A stretch of 64,000 bases of DNA from Burkholderia catarinensis (GTDB lineage: Bacteria > Pseudomonadota > Gammaproteobacteria > Burkholderiales > Burkholderiaceae): NCBI RefSeq assembly GCF_001883705.2, contig NZ_MDEQ02000017.1, positions 62,001 through 126,000 of the forward strand, read 5' to 3'. Each line of letters starts with the position of its first letter. The first letter of the stretch is position 1. Below, piece after piece: positions 47,420-56,815 of this stretch. The position numbers and the translations under genes were made by a program. Under the pieces are notes generated by a model that was not told where the DNA came from, searched no databases, and saw nothing but the letters and a program-made list of their open reading frames with translations.

Positions 47420-48358
47420 ATGACGACACTCGGCGCACTCGTGATCCTGTATCACCCGAGCGATGTGCAGCTTGACGCGCTCCGTGCATGGCGGCACGCG
47501 TGCGATGCGCTGCTCGTCGTCGACAACACGCCGCAGCCCGATGCGCGGGCGCGCGAGCTGTGCGAGCGCGAAGGCATCGCGCTGCTCCATCACGGCAATC
47601 GCGGCGGGATCGCGGGCGCGTACAACGCGGGGCTCGCGGCGCTGTTTCGCGACCGCATCGACGCCGTCGCGCTGTTCGACCAGGATTCGTCGGTGCCGGC
47701 CGCGTATTTCCCGGCGATGCGCGATGTCTGCGCGGGGCTTGGCGGGCGCGCGTTCCTGGCCGGCCCGCGCATCTTCGACGAGAACGCGCGCAGCTTCCTG
47801 CCCGAACTCGCGACCAACGGCCTCGGGCTGCGCCGCCTGCGGATCGAGCCGGGCGCGCCGCCGCTGCGCTGCGCATTCCTGATCTCGTCGGGCTGCGTCG
47901 TGTCGCGCGACGCGTTCGACGTGCTCGGCCGCTTCGACGAGACGCTGTTCATCGATCACGTCGACACCGAATACAGCTTCCGCGCGCTGTCGCGCAACGT
48001 GCCGCTCTATGTCGTGCCGTCGCTGGTGCTGTCGCACCGGATCGGCGCGAAGCAGCGTCACGCGATCGGCCCTTTTGAAATGACGTCGATGAATCACTCG
48101 TGGCAACGGCGCTACTACAGCGCGCGCAATGCAGTGCAGCTCGGGATGCAGTACGGGCTGCGCTTTCCGGTGGCGATCGTGCCGAATCTGCTGACCCTGT
48201 GGCAGGTCGTGCAGATCGCGCTCGTCGAGCGCGACAAGCGCGCGAAGCTCGCAGGCATCCTGTTCGGCGTCGCGGACGGCCTGTTCGGCCGGCTCGGCCC
48301 GCTCGAGCGCACGCAGCCGCGTCTGGCCGCGCGTGCGCAGCGTATTCAGCAGGGGTGA
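47420..48358 (+). CDS. rhlC: RhlC, rhamnosyltransferase 2
   Basis: 312 aa with AGGAGAGG before the ATG. GT2 fold: LGALVILYHPSD, VVDNTPQP, GGIAGAYNAGL, metal-binding ALFDQDSS (D-x-D), GCVVSRDAFDVLGRFDETLFIDHVDTEYSFRA. Adds the second rhamnose to form di-rhamnolipid. Lies between the exporter and the outer-membrane factor. Confidence 0.93.
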   Translation: MTTLGALVILYHPSDVQLDALRAWRHACDALLVVDNTPQPDARARELCEREGIALLHHGNRGGIAGAYNAGLAALFRDRIDAVALFDQDSSVPAAYFPAMRDVCAGLGGRAFLAGPRIFDENARSFLPELATNGLGLRRLRIEPGAPPLRCAFLISSGCVVSRDAFDVLGRFDETLFIDHVDTEYSFRALSRNVPLYVVPSLVLSHRIGAKQRHAIGPFEMTSMNHSWQRRYYSARNAVQLGMQYGLRFPVAIVPNLLTLWQVVQIALVERDKRAKLAGILFGVADGLFGRLGPLERTQPRLAARAQRIQQG

Positions 48359-48366
48359 GGGGCGCG

Positions 48367-50193
48367 ATGCGGCGTGTGAAAAAAGCGGCGGGTCCGGCGC
48401 GTGGCGTGAAGGGCAGCGCGATGATCGCGGTGGCGGCCGCGCTGTTGGCGCTGGGCGGATGCGTGCCGTCGGGCTTCCTGCCGTCGCTGTCGCTGCGCGC
48501 GCCGGCCGACGATGCGCTCGCGCATACGGCCGGCCCCGGCGCGAACGGCGCGTGGCCCGCGCCCGACTGGGTAAAGCAGCTGCAGGATCCGCAGCTCGAC
48601 GCGCTGGTTGCCGAGGCGTCGCAGAACAGCCCCGACCTGCAGGTCGCGCAGGCGCGGCTGCGGATCGCGCAGGCACAGCTTCAGCAGTTCGATTCGCTGA
48701 CGGGGTTGACGGGCACCGCCGGCGCGACGATCAGCCGTGCGCGGATGCCGAAGCCGGGCGACGACGTCGCCAACGTGTCGGTCAGCGGCTATCGCGTACC
48801 CGTCGAGATCTTCGGCGATCCGAACACCTCGCCGTCGTCGGTGTTCGTCGGGCTGACCTACCAGCTCGACCTGTGGGGGAAGAACCGCGCCGCGACGAAG
48901 AGCCTGATGTCGCTGCGCGAAGCGGCACGGGTCGAGGCCGAGCAGGTGCGGCTCACGCTGTCGGTCGCGATCGTCACCGTGTATTGCCAGCTCGACCAGG
49001 CGTATGCGACGCAGGATCTGCTGCAGCAGAAGCTGAGGGTCAGCCAGCGCGTGACGACCGTGCTGCGCGAGCGCACCGCGCGCGGGCTCGACAACGCGTA
49101 CGACGCGAGCGACGCGTCGATCAAGCGCAGCAGGCTGCTCGCGCAGATCGCGCTGAACGACGAGCAGATCAAGCTCGCGCAGCTGCAGCTCGGCGTGCTG
49201 TCGGGCCGCGGCCCCGAGCGCGGGCTCGCGCTGCAGCGGCCGCGCGTCGGCACGTTCGCCGGCGGCGCGGTGCCCGCGCGGCTGCCGGCCGATCTCCTTG
49301 GCCGCCGGCCCGACATCGTCGCCGCGCGGCTGCGCGTCGAAGCCGCGTTCGCGAATGCGGATTCGACGCGTGCGCAGTTCTATCCGGACGTGAACCTCGT
49401 CGCGCTCGGCGGCGTGTTTGCGCTGACGCCCGCGTCGCTGTTCTCGCGCGATTCGCTCGCAGGCTCCGTCGGCCCCGCGATCTCGCTGCCGATCTTCGAC
49501 CGTGGCCGGCTGAAGGCGAAGCTCGGCGCGGATGTCGCGCAGGCCGACGTCGCGATCGGGCTGTACAACAAGACCGTCGACGACGCGCTCGGGCAGGTCG
49601 CGCAGATCGTCACGTCGCTGCAAACGTCGCAGACGCTCGTCACGCAGCAGCAGGACGCGGTCGCGGCCGCGCAGAAGATCGTGCAGATCGCGGCCGACCG
49701 TCACCGGCGCGGCGTGCTGATGCAGAAGGATGTCGATGTCGCGGATCTCACGCTGATCGACGAACGCGCGCAGATGATCGCGCTGCTCGGCCGGCAGCGG
49801 ACGCTGCGCGTCGGGCTGATCGGCGCGCTGGGCGGCGGGTTCGATGCGGGCGCAACGGTGGCGCAGGCGCCGGCCGTGCACCGGGCGCGCAGCGGGGCGG
49901 CAACGCGCGGTGCCGCGACTGGTCCGGCTGCCGCGATCGCGAGCCGGGCGGCGGCGGGGCCGTCGACCGGAACGCAAGCGGGCAGCGGTGCAGTGCCGCC
50001 GGCCGCCGATACATCGAATGCCGGACCCGCGCGACGCGACGAGGCAGCGCGCCCGCCGGCTGCCGGTACCGCACCTCGCGGCACCCCCGTTCTCGCGCGC
50101 ACGGCCTCGGCGAGTCCTGCGCCGAGCCCGTCGGTCATGCCGCCGATCCCCCTGTTCCAGCACGATCGTCTGATCGTCACGCAAAGCGACTGA
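48367..50193 (+). CDS. NodT-family outer-membrane factor lipoprotein with long tail
   Basis: 608 aa. Signal peptide with lipobox LGGC (C32). TolC/OprM-type efflux domain with two repeats (WVKQLQDPQLDALVAEASQNSPDLQVAQARLRIAQAQL..., then ADLLGRRPDIVAARLRVEAAFA). From about residue 490 an Ala/Pro/Ser/Thr-rich tail of ~115 residues (e.g. GPAAAIASRAAAGPSTGTQ) extends beyond the normal NodT length and ends HDRLIVTQSD. Likely outer-membrane channel of the rhamnolipid pump. Confidence 0.9.
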   Translation: MRRVKKAAGPARGVKGSAMIAVAAALLALGGCVPSGFLPSLSLRAPADDALAHTAGPGANGAWPAPDWVKQLQDPQLDALVAEASQNSPDLQVAQARLRIAQAQLQQFDSLTGLTGTAGATISRARMPKPGDDVANVSVSGYRVPVEIFGDPNTSPSSVFVGLTYQLDLWGKNRAATKSLMSLREAARVEAEQVRLTLSVAIVTVYCQLDQAYATQDLLQQKLRVSQRVTTVLRERTARGLDNAYDASDASIKRSRLLAQIALNDEQIKLAQLQLGVLSGRGPERGLALQRPRVGTFAGGAVPARLPADLLGRRPDIVAARLRVEAAFANADSTRAQFYPDVNLVALGGVFALTPASLFSRDSLAGSVGPAISLPIFDRGRLKAKLGADVAQADVAIGLYNKTVDDALGQVAQIVTSLQTSQTLVTQQQDAVAAAQKIVQIAADRHRRGVLMQKDVDVADLTLIDERAQMIALLGRQRTLRVGLIGALGGGFDAGATVAQAPAVHRARSGAATRGAATGPAAAIASRAAAGPSTGTQAGSGAVPPAADTSNAGPARRDEAARPPAAGTAPRGTPVLARTASASPAPSPSVMPPIPLFQHDRLIVTQSD

Positions 50194-51383
50194 TGCACCA
50201 CGACAACCTTCATACCGCCGCGCCGCCGGCCGCGCTGAACGATCCGGCACTCGATGCGCGCCGCGCGACGCGCCGCAAGCGCTTCGTGGTGTTCTTCGCG
50301 ATCGTGCTGCTGGCCGCGCTCGCATGGATCGCGTACTGGCTGCTGAGCGACCGCTATTACGAGGACACCGACGACGCGTATGTCGCGGGCAGCATCGTGC
50401 AGGTCGCCGCGCAGATCCCGGGGGCCGTGACCGACGTGCTGGTCGCCGATACGCAGGCCGTGCGCGCCGGGCAGACGCTCGTGCGGCTCGACGACACCGA
50501 GGCGTCCGTTGCGTTCGCGCAGGCGAAGGCGCAGCTCGCGCAGGCCGTGCGGCAGGTTGCGAACGCGAAGATCTCGAACACGATGTACGTCGAGGCCGTG
50601 AATGCACGGCGCGCCGACCTGTCGCTCGCGCAGCGCGCGCTCGCCGCGCGCTCGGGCGCGTCGGTCGAGATCGTCGCGCCCGAGGAGCTGGCGCGTGCGC
50701 GCGCGGCCGCCGCCGGCGCGCAGGCGAATCTCGCGGCCGCGCAGGCGCAGCTCGATGCGGCGCGCGCGCTCGGCAGCAAGCTGCCCGTCGACGAAAGCCC
50801 GGCCGTCGTGCAGGCGGCCGCGCAGTTCAAGCTCGCGTACCGGAACCTGAAACGCACGACGATCGTCGCGCCGGTCGACGGCACGATCGGGCAGCGCTCG
50901 GTGCAGGTCGGCCAGCAGGTCGGGCCCGGCGTGCCGCTGATGTCGATCGTGCAGTTGAACCGGCTGTGGATCGAGGCGAATTTCAAGGAAGGGCAGATCC
51001 GCCACATGCGCGTCGGGCAGCCGGTCGAGGTCGTGTCGGATCTCTACGGCTCGCGCATCGCCTATCGCGGCCGCGTGCAGGGCTTCTCGGCGGGCACGGG
51101 CAGTGCGTTCTCGATGCTGCCGTCGCAGAACGCGGCCGGCAACTGGATCAAGGTCGTGCAGCGCGTGCCGGTCGTGATCGCGATCGATGCGCGCGATCTC
51201 GCCGCGCATCCGCTGCGCGTCGGGCTGTCGATGCGCGCGACGGTCGACACGCACGACCGCAACGGCCACGCGCTCGACAGCGAGCCGCCGACGCCGGCCG
51301 TCAGCACGCGCGTGCACGACGGCGTCGCGAGCGACGCGGAAGCGGCGGCGGCCGCGATCATCCGCGAGAATCAGGGCGGGTAG
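50193..51383 (+). CDS. HlyD/EmrA-family periplasmic adaptor
   Basis: 396 aa; its ATG overlaps the NodT stop by one base (TGATG). A single N-terminal helix (FVVFFAIVLLAALAWIAYWLL), then YYEDTDDAYVAGSIVQVAAQIPGAVTDVLVADTQAVRAGQTLVRLDD (biotinyl-lipoyl-like), a coiled-coil hairpin rich in Ala/Gln, and the beta-barrel (VEANFKEGQIRHMRVGQPVEV-like). Bridges the MFS pump and the NodT channel. Last gene of the rhl operon. Confidence 0.93.
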   Translation: MHHDNLHTAAPPAALNDPALDARRATRRKRFVVFFAIVLLAALAWIAYWLLSDRYYEDTDDAYVAGSIVQVAAQIPGAVTDVLVADTQAVRAGQTLVRLDDTEASVAFAQAKAQLAQAVRQVANAKISNTMYVEAVNARRADLSLAQRALAARSGASVEIVAPEELARARAAAAGAQANLAAAQAQLDAARALGSKLPVDESPAVVQAAAQFKLAYRNLKRTTIVAPVDGTIGQRSVQVGQQVGPGVPLMSIVQLNRLWIEANFKEGQIRHMRVGQPVEVVSDLYGSRIAYRGRVQGFSAGTGSAFSMLPSQNAAGNWIKVVQRVPVVIAIDARDLAAHPLRVGLSMRATVDTHDRNGHALDSEPPTPAVSTRVHDGVASDAEAAAAAIIRENQGG

Positions 51384-51641
51384 CGGCCGCCGAAACAGGG
51401 GCCGGGTCGGTCGCCGGGATCGACCAGCCCCGCCGCCGCGCGCCACCCGTCATGGCGCACGCCCGTCGTCGTCCCGCCGACTTTCGCATTTCCGCCATCG
51501 ATGTCGGCGCCGATCAAACGCATGTCGCGTTTGAGACATCGGCGCCCCTGCCTCCCGGACTACTCTCGAACAGCGCGTTACGCGTGCGCCGCATGGGTCG
51601 GCACGCCGCGGCGCCATCCAACGAGACATGGAGACAATACG

Positions 51642-52838
51642 ATGAGCAGCAATCGAGGTGTCGTCTATCTTGGGCCGGGCCAGGTCGAAGTCCAGAACAT
51701 CGATTATCCGAAGATGGCCGATCCGAGCGGCCGCGCGATCGGCCACGGCGTGATCCTGAAGGTGGTGAGCACGAACATCTGCGGCTCCGACCAGCACATG
51801 GTGCGCGGCCGCACGACCGCACCGGTCGGCCTCGTACTCGGTCACGAGATCACGGGCGAGGTGGTCGAAGTGGGCCGCGACGTCGAGACGCTGAAGATCG
51901 GCGATCTCGTGTCGGTGCCGTTCAACGTCGCATGCGGCCGCTGCGCGATGTGCAAGGACACGCATACGGGCGTGTGCCTGAACGTGAACCCGTCGCGTGC
52001 CGGCGGCGCATACGGCTACGTCGACATGGGCGGCTGGATCGGCGGCCAGGCCGAGTACGTGCTCGTGCCGTACGCGGATTTCAACCTGCTGAAATTCCCC
52101 GACCGCGACCAGGCAATGGCGAAGATCCGCGACCTGACCTGCCTGTCCGACATTCTGCCGACCGGTTATCACGGCGCGGTGAGCGCGGGCGTGAAGCCGG
52201 GCTCGACGGTCTATATCGCGGGTGCGGGCCCGGTCGGGATGGCGGCGGCCGCATCGGCGCGCCTGCTCGGCGCGGCCGTGACGATCGTCGGCGACATGAA
52301 CGCGGAACGTCTCGCGCATGCGCGGGCGATGGGCTTCGAGACGGTTGACCTGTCGAAGGACGCATCGCTGGGCGAGCAGATCGAGCAGATCCTCGGCGTG
52401 CCCGAGATCGACTGCGCGGTCGACTGCGTCGGCTTCGAGGCGCATGGCCACGGTTCGTCGGGTCATTCGGAGGAAGCGCCCGCGACGGTGCTGAACTCGC
52501 TGATGGAAATCACGCGACCGGCCGGCGCGATCGGCATCCCGGGCCTGTACGTGACGGACGATCCGGGCGCGAAGGACAAGGCCGCGCAGCACGGCAGCCT
52601 GAGCATCCGCTTCGGCCTCGGCTGGGCGAAGTCGCACTCGTTCTTCACGGGCCAGACGCCGGTGCTGAAGTACAACCGCAACCTGATGCAGGCGATCCTG
52701 TTCGACCGGCTGCCGATCGCGAAGATCGTCAACGTCGAAGTGATCTCGCTCGACCAGGCGCCGGAAGGCTACAAGAAGTTCGACGGCGGCGCGCCGCGCA
52801 AATTCGTCATCGACCCGCACGGGTTGCTGGCGGCGTAA
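51642..52838 (+). CDS. fdhA: Glutathione-independent formaldehyde dehydrogenase
   Basis: 398 aa with GGAGA before the ATG. Zinc-dependent medium-chain dehydrogenase: catalytic Zn ligands C47 and H68 (E69 next), structural Zn cysteines C98, C101, C104 and C112, NAD site GAGPVGMAAAASARLLGA. The sequence (MSSNRGVVYLGPGQVEVQNIDYP...) matches Pseudomonas FdhA/FaldDH. It oxidises formaldehyde to formate; formaldehyde is released by betaine and sarcosine demethylation, so it fits the betIBA and glyA genes nearby. Confidence 0.93.
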   Translation: MSSNRGVVYLGPGQVEVQNIDYPKMADPSGRAIGHGVILKVVSTNICGSDQHMVRGRTTAPVGLVLGHEITGEVVEVGRDVETLKIGDLVSVPFNVACGRCAMCKDTHTGVCLNVNPSRAGGAYGYVDMGGWIGGQAEYVLVPYADFNLLKFPDRDQAMAKIRDLTCLSDILPTGYHGAVSAGVKPGSTVYIAGAGPVGMAAAASARLLGAAVTIVGDMNAERLAHARAMGFETVDLSKDASLGEQIEQILGVPEIDCAVDCVGFEAHGHGSSGHSEEAPATVLNSLMEITRPAGAIGIPGLYVTDDPGAKDKAAQHGSLSIRFGLGWAKSHSFFTGQTPVLKYNRNLMQAILFDRLPIAKIVNVEVISLDQAPEGYKKFDGGAPRKFVIDPHGLLAA

Positions 52839-52864
52839 CGCGGCCGACCACCGCACGACAATCG

Positions 52865-52899
52865 AAGGGGCCGGGGCGGTCAAGCGCCTCGGCCCTTTG
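52865..52899 (+). terminator. Rho-independent terminator after fdhA
   Basis: Stem AAGGGGCCGGGGCG / CGCCTCGGCCCTT (one bulge, one G-T-type mismatch) with loop GTCAAG, followed by TTTGTG, 27 bases after the stop. Confidence 0.7.
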
Positions 52900-53042
52900 T
52901 GCGTTCGGGAAGCGCGCGCACAGTGCCCTCGATGGAGCCGGGCGAGTGCGATGGCGTTCGATTCGGATCGCCGTGCGGGCCCTGGGTGCGTGCTCACGCG
53001 GCGCATCGGCGTCCGGGCATGACGGGCCGCATCGTGCCTGCT

Positions 53043-53071
53043 CCGCGGTTCCGCGGTTCCGCGGTTCCGCG
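53043..53071. repeat. Octamer tandem repeat (CCGCGGTT)3 plus partial
   Basis: Three perfect copies of CCGCGGTT (53043-53066) and a partial fourth. The unit is not a multiple of three and it lies inside the frame of the truncated zinc-ribbon paralogue, so slippage would shift its reading frame. Confidence 0.85.
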
Positions 53072-53074
53072 TTG

Positions 53075-53211
53075 TGCAGTGCGGCGGTGTGCATCCTGAA
53101 TCCGCACTGCGTGCAGCGGCAGCACACGACATGCCGCGACCACGCATGCGCGGTCAGCACACCTGTCAGCGTGTCGCGTGCGGCGATTTTCCGGTTTGGC
53201 AGGACATGCAC
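53075..53211 (-). pseudogene. Truncated zinc-ribbon protein paralogue
   Basis: The minus-strand frame starting at 53211 reads MHVLPNRKIAARDTLTGVL...RHVVCCRCTQCGFRMHTAAL. It is clearly related to the N-terminus of the membrane protein at 54360-55115 (MRVLPNRNVRARDAWRAIL...RHPACCRCRECGFVAFRAL). After ~45 codons the match ends at an octamer repeat tract, and the second CPVCG knuckle is lost. Downstream frames stay open to 52807 but look like low-complexity translation. It may be a decayed copy or a small protein with variable frame. Confidence 0.5.
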
Positions 53212-53266
53212 GATCCGACAAGGTCACGCGTGAACGATCGACCGGGCGTCATTCGCCCGGCTCCGT

Positions 53267-54289
53267 TCAGGCGGTGCGCTCCATCGCGGCGTCGTACTGA
53301 CCGCGGCAGGCCGCACTGTTCAGGCGTGCGCGCAGCAGCAGCGCATCCTGCGCGGCGCGTACGTTGGCCGCCTGTCCCTTCCACGCGGCCAGCGGCGGCT
53401 CCTGCAGCGCGCGTCCATATGAAAAGCTCAGCAGCCACGGCCGCCCGGCAACGCGATTCATCGCGTCGAGATGCGCCGTCGCTTCCTCGGGCGTCTGTCC
53501 GCCGGACAGGAAGAAGATGCCGGGCACTTCGGCCGGCACGGCGCTGCGCAACAGGCGCACCGTCGCCTCTGCGACTTCGGCGGGGGCCGGCTGTGCGGTG
53601 TGCGTGCTGCCCGCGACGACCATGCTCGGCTTGAGCAACATGTGCGCCAGCACGACCCGGTGCCGGTGCAGCGCGTCGAACACGGCGTGCAGCACGGCGT
53701 CGGTCACTTGCGCGCAGCGGCCGATCGAATGATCGCCGTCCATCAGCACTTCCGGCTCGACGATCGGCACGACGCCGGCCTCCTGGCAGATCGCCGCATA
53801 GCGCGCCAGCGCTTCGGCGTTTGCTTTGATCGCCGCATGGCCCGGCAGCGTGGCGGACACGTTGTACACCGCGCGCCATTTCGCGAACCGCGCGCCTTGC
53901 CGCTGGTAGCCGTCGAGGCGCGCCGCAAGGCCATCGAGTCCTTGCGTGATTTCGTCGCCGGGCGCGAGCGCGAGCGGAATCTTGCCCGCGTCGACCTTGA
54001 TGCCGGGCACGATCTGCTGGCGAGCGGCGAGTTCGGGCAACGGCGTGCCGTCGTTCGCACATTGCCCGAGCGTCTCTTCATACAGGATCACGCCGCTGAC
54101 GAATTCACCGAGGCCCGGCGTCGACAGCAACAGGGTGCGCCATGTGCGGCGATTCTCTTCGGTCGATTCGACCGCGATCGTCTTGAAGCGCTTCGCGATG
54201 GTCGGCCCGCTTTCGTCGGCCGCCAGCAAGCCTTTGCCATCCTGAACGAGTGCCTGGATCGTCGCCTGGAGTGCGCTCTCGGTGCTCAT
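53267..54289 (-). CDS. Class I fructose-bisphosphate aldolase
   Basis: 340 aa, GGAGGAAT site. Class I (Schiff base) aldolase: LLAADESGPTIAKRF, IPGIKVD-like VPGIKVDAG, FAKWRAVYNVS (K137), VPIVEPEVLMDGDH, and the Schiff-base lysine K220 in HMLLKPSMVVAG. Full length. Glycolytic/gluconeogenic cleavage of fructose-1,6-bisphosphate. Single gene between two zinc-ribbon protein loci. Confidence 0.95.
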   Translation of the reverse strand: MSTESALQATIQALVQDGKGLLAADESGPTIAKRFKTIAVESTEENRRTWRTLLLSTPGLGEFVSGVILYEETLGQCANDGTPLPELAARQQIVPGIKVDAGKIPLALAPGDEITQGLDGLAARLDGYQRQGARFAKWRAVYNVSATLPGHAAIKANAEALARYAAICQEAGVVPIVEPEVLMDGDHSIGRCAQVTDAVLHAVFDALHRHRVVLAHMLLKPSMVVAGSTHTAQPAPAEVAEATVRLLRSAVPAEVPGIFFLSGGQTPEEATAHLDAMNRVAGRPWLLSFSYGRALQEPPLAAWKGQAANVRAAQDALLLRARLNSAACRGQYDAAMERTA

Positions 54290-54359
54290 GGAATTCCTCC
54301 GCTGAAACCGTCACGCGGCCGTGCCGGCCGCCCGCTGTTCACTTGGCCGGACCGCGCGC

Positions 54360-55115
54360 TCAGTGGCTGCGATAGAGTTGCGCGATGTCGATGCTGCCGG
54401 TGGTGGCACGCCGCGTATGCCGATTGTGCAGGCCCACACGGCGGATCGCATGCGTGCGATGCGCGGAATAGCGGCCGCGTTTCCAGTTCACCGCGCGAAC
54501 CGTGCCGGTGTGCGTCCGGACAGGTGCGCGCATCGACGGCGCGGCTTGTGCAACCGCCATCAGGCCGGCGGATTCGCCGGCGTCCGGGCCGTCGCGTCGA
54601 GCGGCCGCCATCGGCGTTCCGTCAGTCGAATGAAACGGATAGACGGGCGCCGGCAAGACCGGCAGCACCGGATCGTCCGACGCATGCAGGCCGGCATCGA
54701 TCGCCGTCGCGCCCGATGCATCCGAACCACGACACACCGGATCGGCGTTGCACGTCCGGTCGACCATCACGTAGCCGCCGACCAGCAGCACGAGCGTCAC
54801 GATGCTCAGGATCGGCGCGCTCGATGCGCGAGGCTGCCGGAAGGACGCGTTGCGAAGCGTACGCGCGACGCGCGACGACCACGTATCGAAGCGTTGCACT
54901 GCTCGCGTGGCATGCGTGTTGTCCTGCTCGCGGCGTATCGGTTCGAACGGCCAGTTCCACTGGCCGCAGACGGGGCAGTGCTCGAGCGCGCGGAAGGCCA
55001 CGAAGCCGCATTCCCTGCAGCGGCAGCACGCGGGATGCCGCGCTTCGGCGCGCGTATAGAGGATGGCGCGCCAGGCATCGCGCGCGCGGACGTTACGGTT
55101 GGGCAGGACTCGCAT
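54360..55115 (-). CDS. Zinc-ribbon membrane protein, unknown function
   Basis: 251 aa. N-terminal zinc ribbon: CCRCRECGF...LEHCPVCGQWNWPFEP (two C-x-x-C knuckles, residues ~30-53). A basic linker, then one membrane helix (APILSIVTLVLLVGGYVMV, ~residues 99-118), then an extra-cytoplasmic tail with two cysteines and an Arg-rich C-terminus. A truncated paralogue of the N-terminus lies 1.1 kb downstream at 53075-53211. No clear ribosome site. Role unknown; membrane-anchored zinc ribbons often act in regulation or assembly. Confidence 0.6.
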   Translation of the reverse strand: MRVLPNRNVRARDAWRAILYTRAEARHPACCRCRECGFVAFRALEHCPVCGQWNWPFEPIRREQDNTHATRAVQRFDTWSSRVARTLRNASFRQPRASSAPILSIVTLVLLVGGYVMVDRTCNADPVCRGSDASGATAIDAGLHASDDPVLPVLPAPVYPFHSTDGTPMAAARRDGPDAGESAGLMAVAQAAPSMRAPVRTHTGTVRAVNWKRGRYSAHRTHAIRRVGLHNRHTRRATTGSIDIAQLYRSH

Positions 55116-55393
55116 CGCGGGAAGCAGAAGGGCGCCGTCAACGCGGCAAACGTTCGCCGATCGTCATGACTTGTTCCTGCAAGGCAATCGATCGGCCCGT
55201 GCCGCCATCGAACGGAGCACGCGTCGTCGACGGTCGTTCGCATGCGTAGCACATGGGATTCTCCATAACATCTGACGCGCGGAACGCGGTCGTCCGCGGC
55301 TGTCTCCCGCTTCATTCTTGGTCGCTTGAGCACGAAACGCAAGGTGCATGTCGATCGTCGCGATCCGCGCGCAGGCGAACCACGCGTTCCGCG

Positions 55394-56815
55394 CTAACCG
55401 TCCTGCCGCTGCCGGGCCGCGAGCGTCCCGATGGTCTCCATCGCGCGCTCGACGGCGGGCGTCCATGGCCGGCCGTAATTGAGCCGAAGATAGCGGCGAA
55501 ATCCGCCGGTCGCGGAAAAGATCGGCCCCGGCGCGATGCTGACACCGCGTTCCATCGCATCGCCGAACAGGTGCATCGCATCCACATACGGCGGCAGTTC
55601 GATCCACAGGAAATACCCGCCGTGCGGCGCGAACACTTCGGTGTCGGCCGGAAAATACGCTTGCACGGCCGCCACCATCTGCGCCTGGTGAGCGGCGAGA
55701 TTGCGGCGCAGTTTGCGCAGGAAGCGGTCGTACCCGCCGTCGCGCAGGTAGCTCGAAATCGCCAGCTGCGCGGGCACGTCGGCAGCCGGCGCGCTCGCGC
55801 CTTTCGCCTGCCGGATCTGCCGAACGTAGCGCCCGGCCGCGACCCAGCCGACCCGGAACCCGGGCGCGAGGCATTTCGAGAACGAACCGCAATGCAGGAC
55901 GAGCCCGCTGTCGTCATACAGTTTGGCGGGGCGTATGGGCGCCGGCTCGAACTGCAGTTCGCCGTACACGTCGTCCTCGATCAGCGGCACGCCGTGCGAC
56001 GCGAGCAGGTCGATCAGCGCACGCTTGCGCTCGTCGGTCAACGTCGCGCCGGTCGGATTGTGGAAGGACGTCATGAACCAGCACGCGCGCACCGGATGCG
56101 TGTCGAGCGCCTCGGCGAGCGCGTCGAGGTCGAGGCCCGTGCGCGGGTCGACCGGGATCTCGACGGCCTTCAGGTGCAGGCGCTGCACGGCCTGCAGTAC
56201 CGCGTGGAATGCGGGCCGTTCGATCGCGACGATGTCACCGGGGTGCGTCAGCGCCTGCAGGCTGAGCGTCAGCGCTTCGAGCGCACCGGTCGTGATGATG
56301 ATTTCTTCCATCGGCAACGCCGCGCCCGCGTTCAGGTAGCGCAACGCGATCTGGCGCCGCAGCGCGTCGTTTCCGGGCGGCAATCCCGACAGCAGTTTCG
56401 TGCGGTCCATGTTGCGGGCCGCCGACGCTACGTAGCGCCACAGGCTGCTCATCGGGAACAGTGAATAGCTGGCGAATGCCGAGCCGAGCGGGACGATGTC
56501 GTCGCGTTTGAGGGAGTCGAGCAGGCGGAGCAGTGCACCGTCGCCGCTGGTTTGCGCGGTGGCGTGCTTGTGCGGCGGATCGTGGCCGAACCTTACGTGC
56601 TTGTCTTTGAGGTTCGCAACGAAATAACCGGAGCGCGCACGCGCGACGATCAGACCCTCGCTTTCGAGCGCGTAGTACGCGCGAAACACGGTGGACGGGC
56701 TCACGCTATACGCACGACAGGCCGCGCGCACGGTTGGGATGCGTGCACCGGCCGCCAGGTCGCCGCGCCGGATTGCATCCGAGATCGTCTGTGCCAGCGC
56801 CGCATATCGCTTCAT
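55394..56815 (-). CDS. MocR-family regulator (GntR HTH fused to aminotransferase)
   Basis: 473 aa from the ATG at 56815 (GGGAGG upstream). N-terminal GntR winged helix (AQTISDAIRRGDLAAGARIPTVRAACRAYSVSPSTVFRAYYALESEGLIVARARSGYFV). The C-terminal fold-type I aminotransferase domain has the PLP lysine in CGSFSKCLAPGFRVGW. MocR proteins use PLP as effector to control vitamin B6, GABA, taurine or similar genes. It is divergent from the secreted propeller protein; its target is unclear. Confidence 0.93.
   Translation of the reverse strand: MKRYAALAQTISDAIRRGDLAAGARIPTVRAACRAYSVSPSTVFRAYYALESEGLIVARARSGYFVANLKDKHVRFGHDPPHKHATAQTSGDGALLRLLDSLKRDDIVPLGSAFASYSLFPMSSLWRYVASAARNMDRTKLLSGLPPGNDALRRQIALRYLNAGAALPMEEIIITTGALEALTLSLQALTHPGDIVAIERPAFHAVLQAVQRLHLKAVEIPVDPRTGLDLDALAEALDTHPVRACWFMTSFHNPTGATLTDERKRALIDLLASHGVPLIEDDVYGELQFEPAPIRPAKLYDDSGLVLHCGSFSKCLAPGFRVGWVAAGRYVRQIRQAKGASAPAADVPAQLAISSYLRDGGYDRFLRKLRRNLAAHQAQMVAAVQAYFPADTEVFAPHGGYFLWIELPPYVDAMHLFGDAMERGVSIAPGPIFSATGGFRRYLRLNYGRPWTPAVERAMETIGTLAARQRQDG

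Noticed and set aside
48333-50192. Plus-strand frame continuous with the HlyD gene for 620 codons upstream
   Set aside because: It overlaps the NodT gene in another frame and is low-complexity Arg/Ala; the HlyD start at 50193 has the membrane helix in place.
55166-55249. 27-codon frame (MTCSCKAIDR...)
   Set aside because: Too short, no ribosome site, no partner; not supported.
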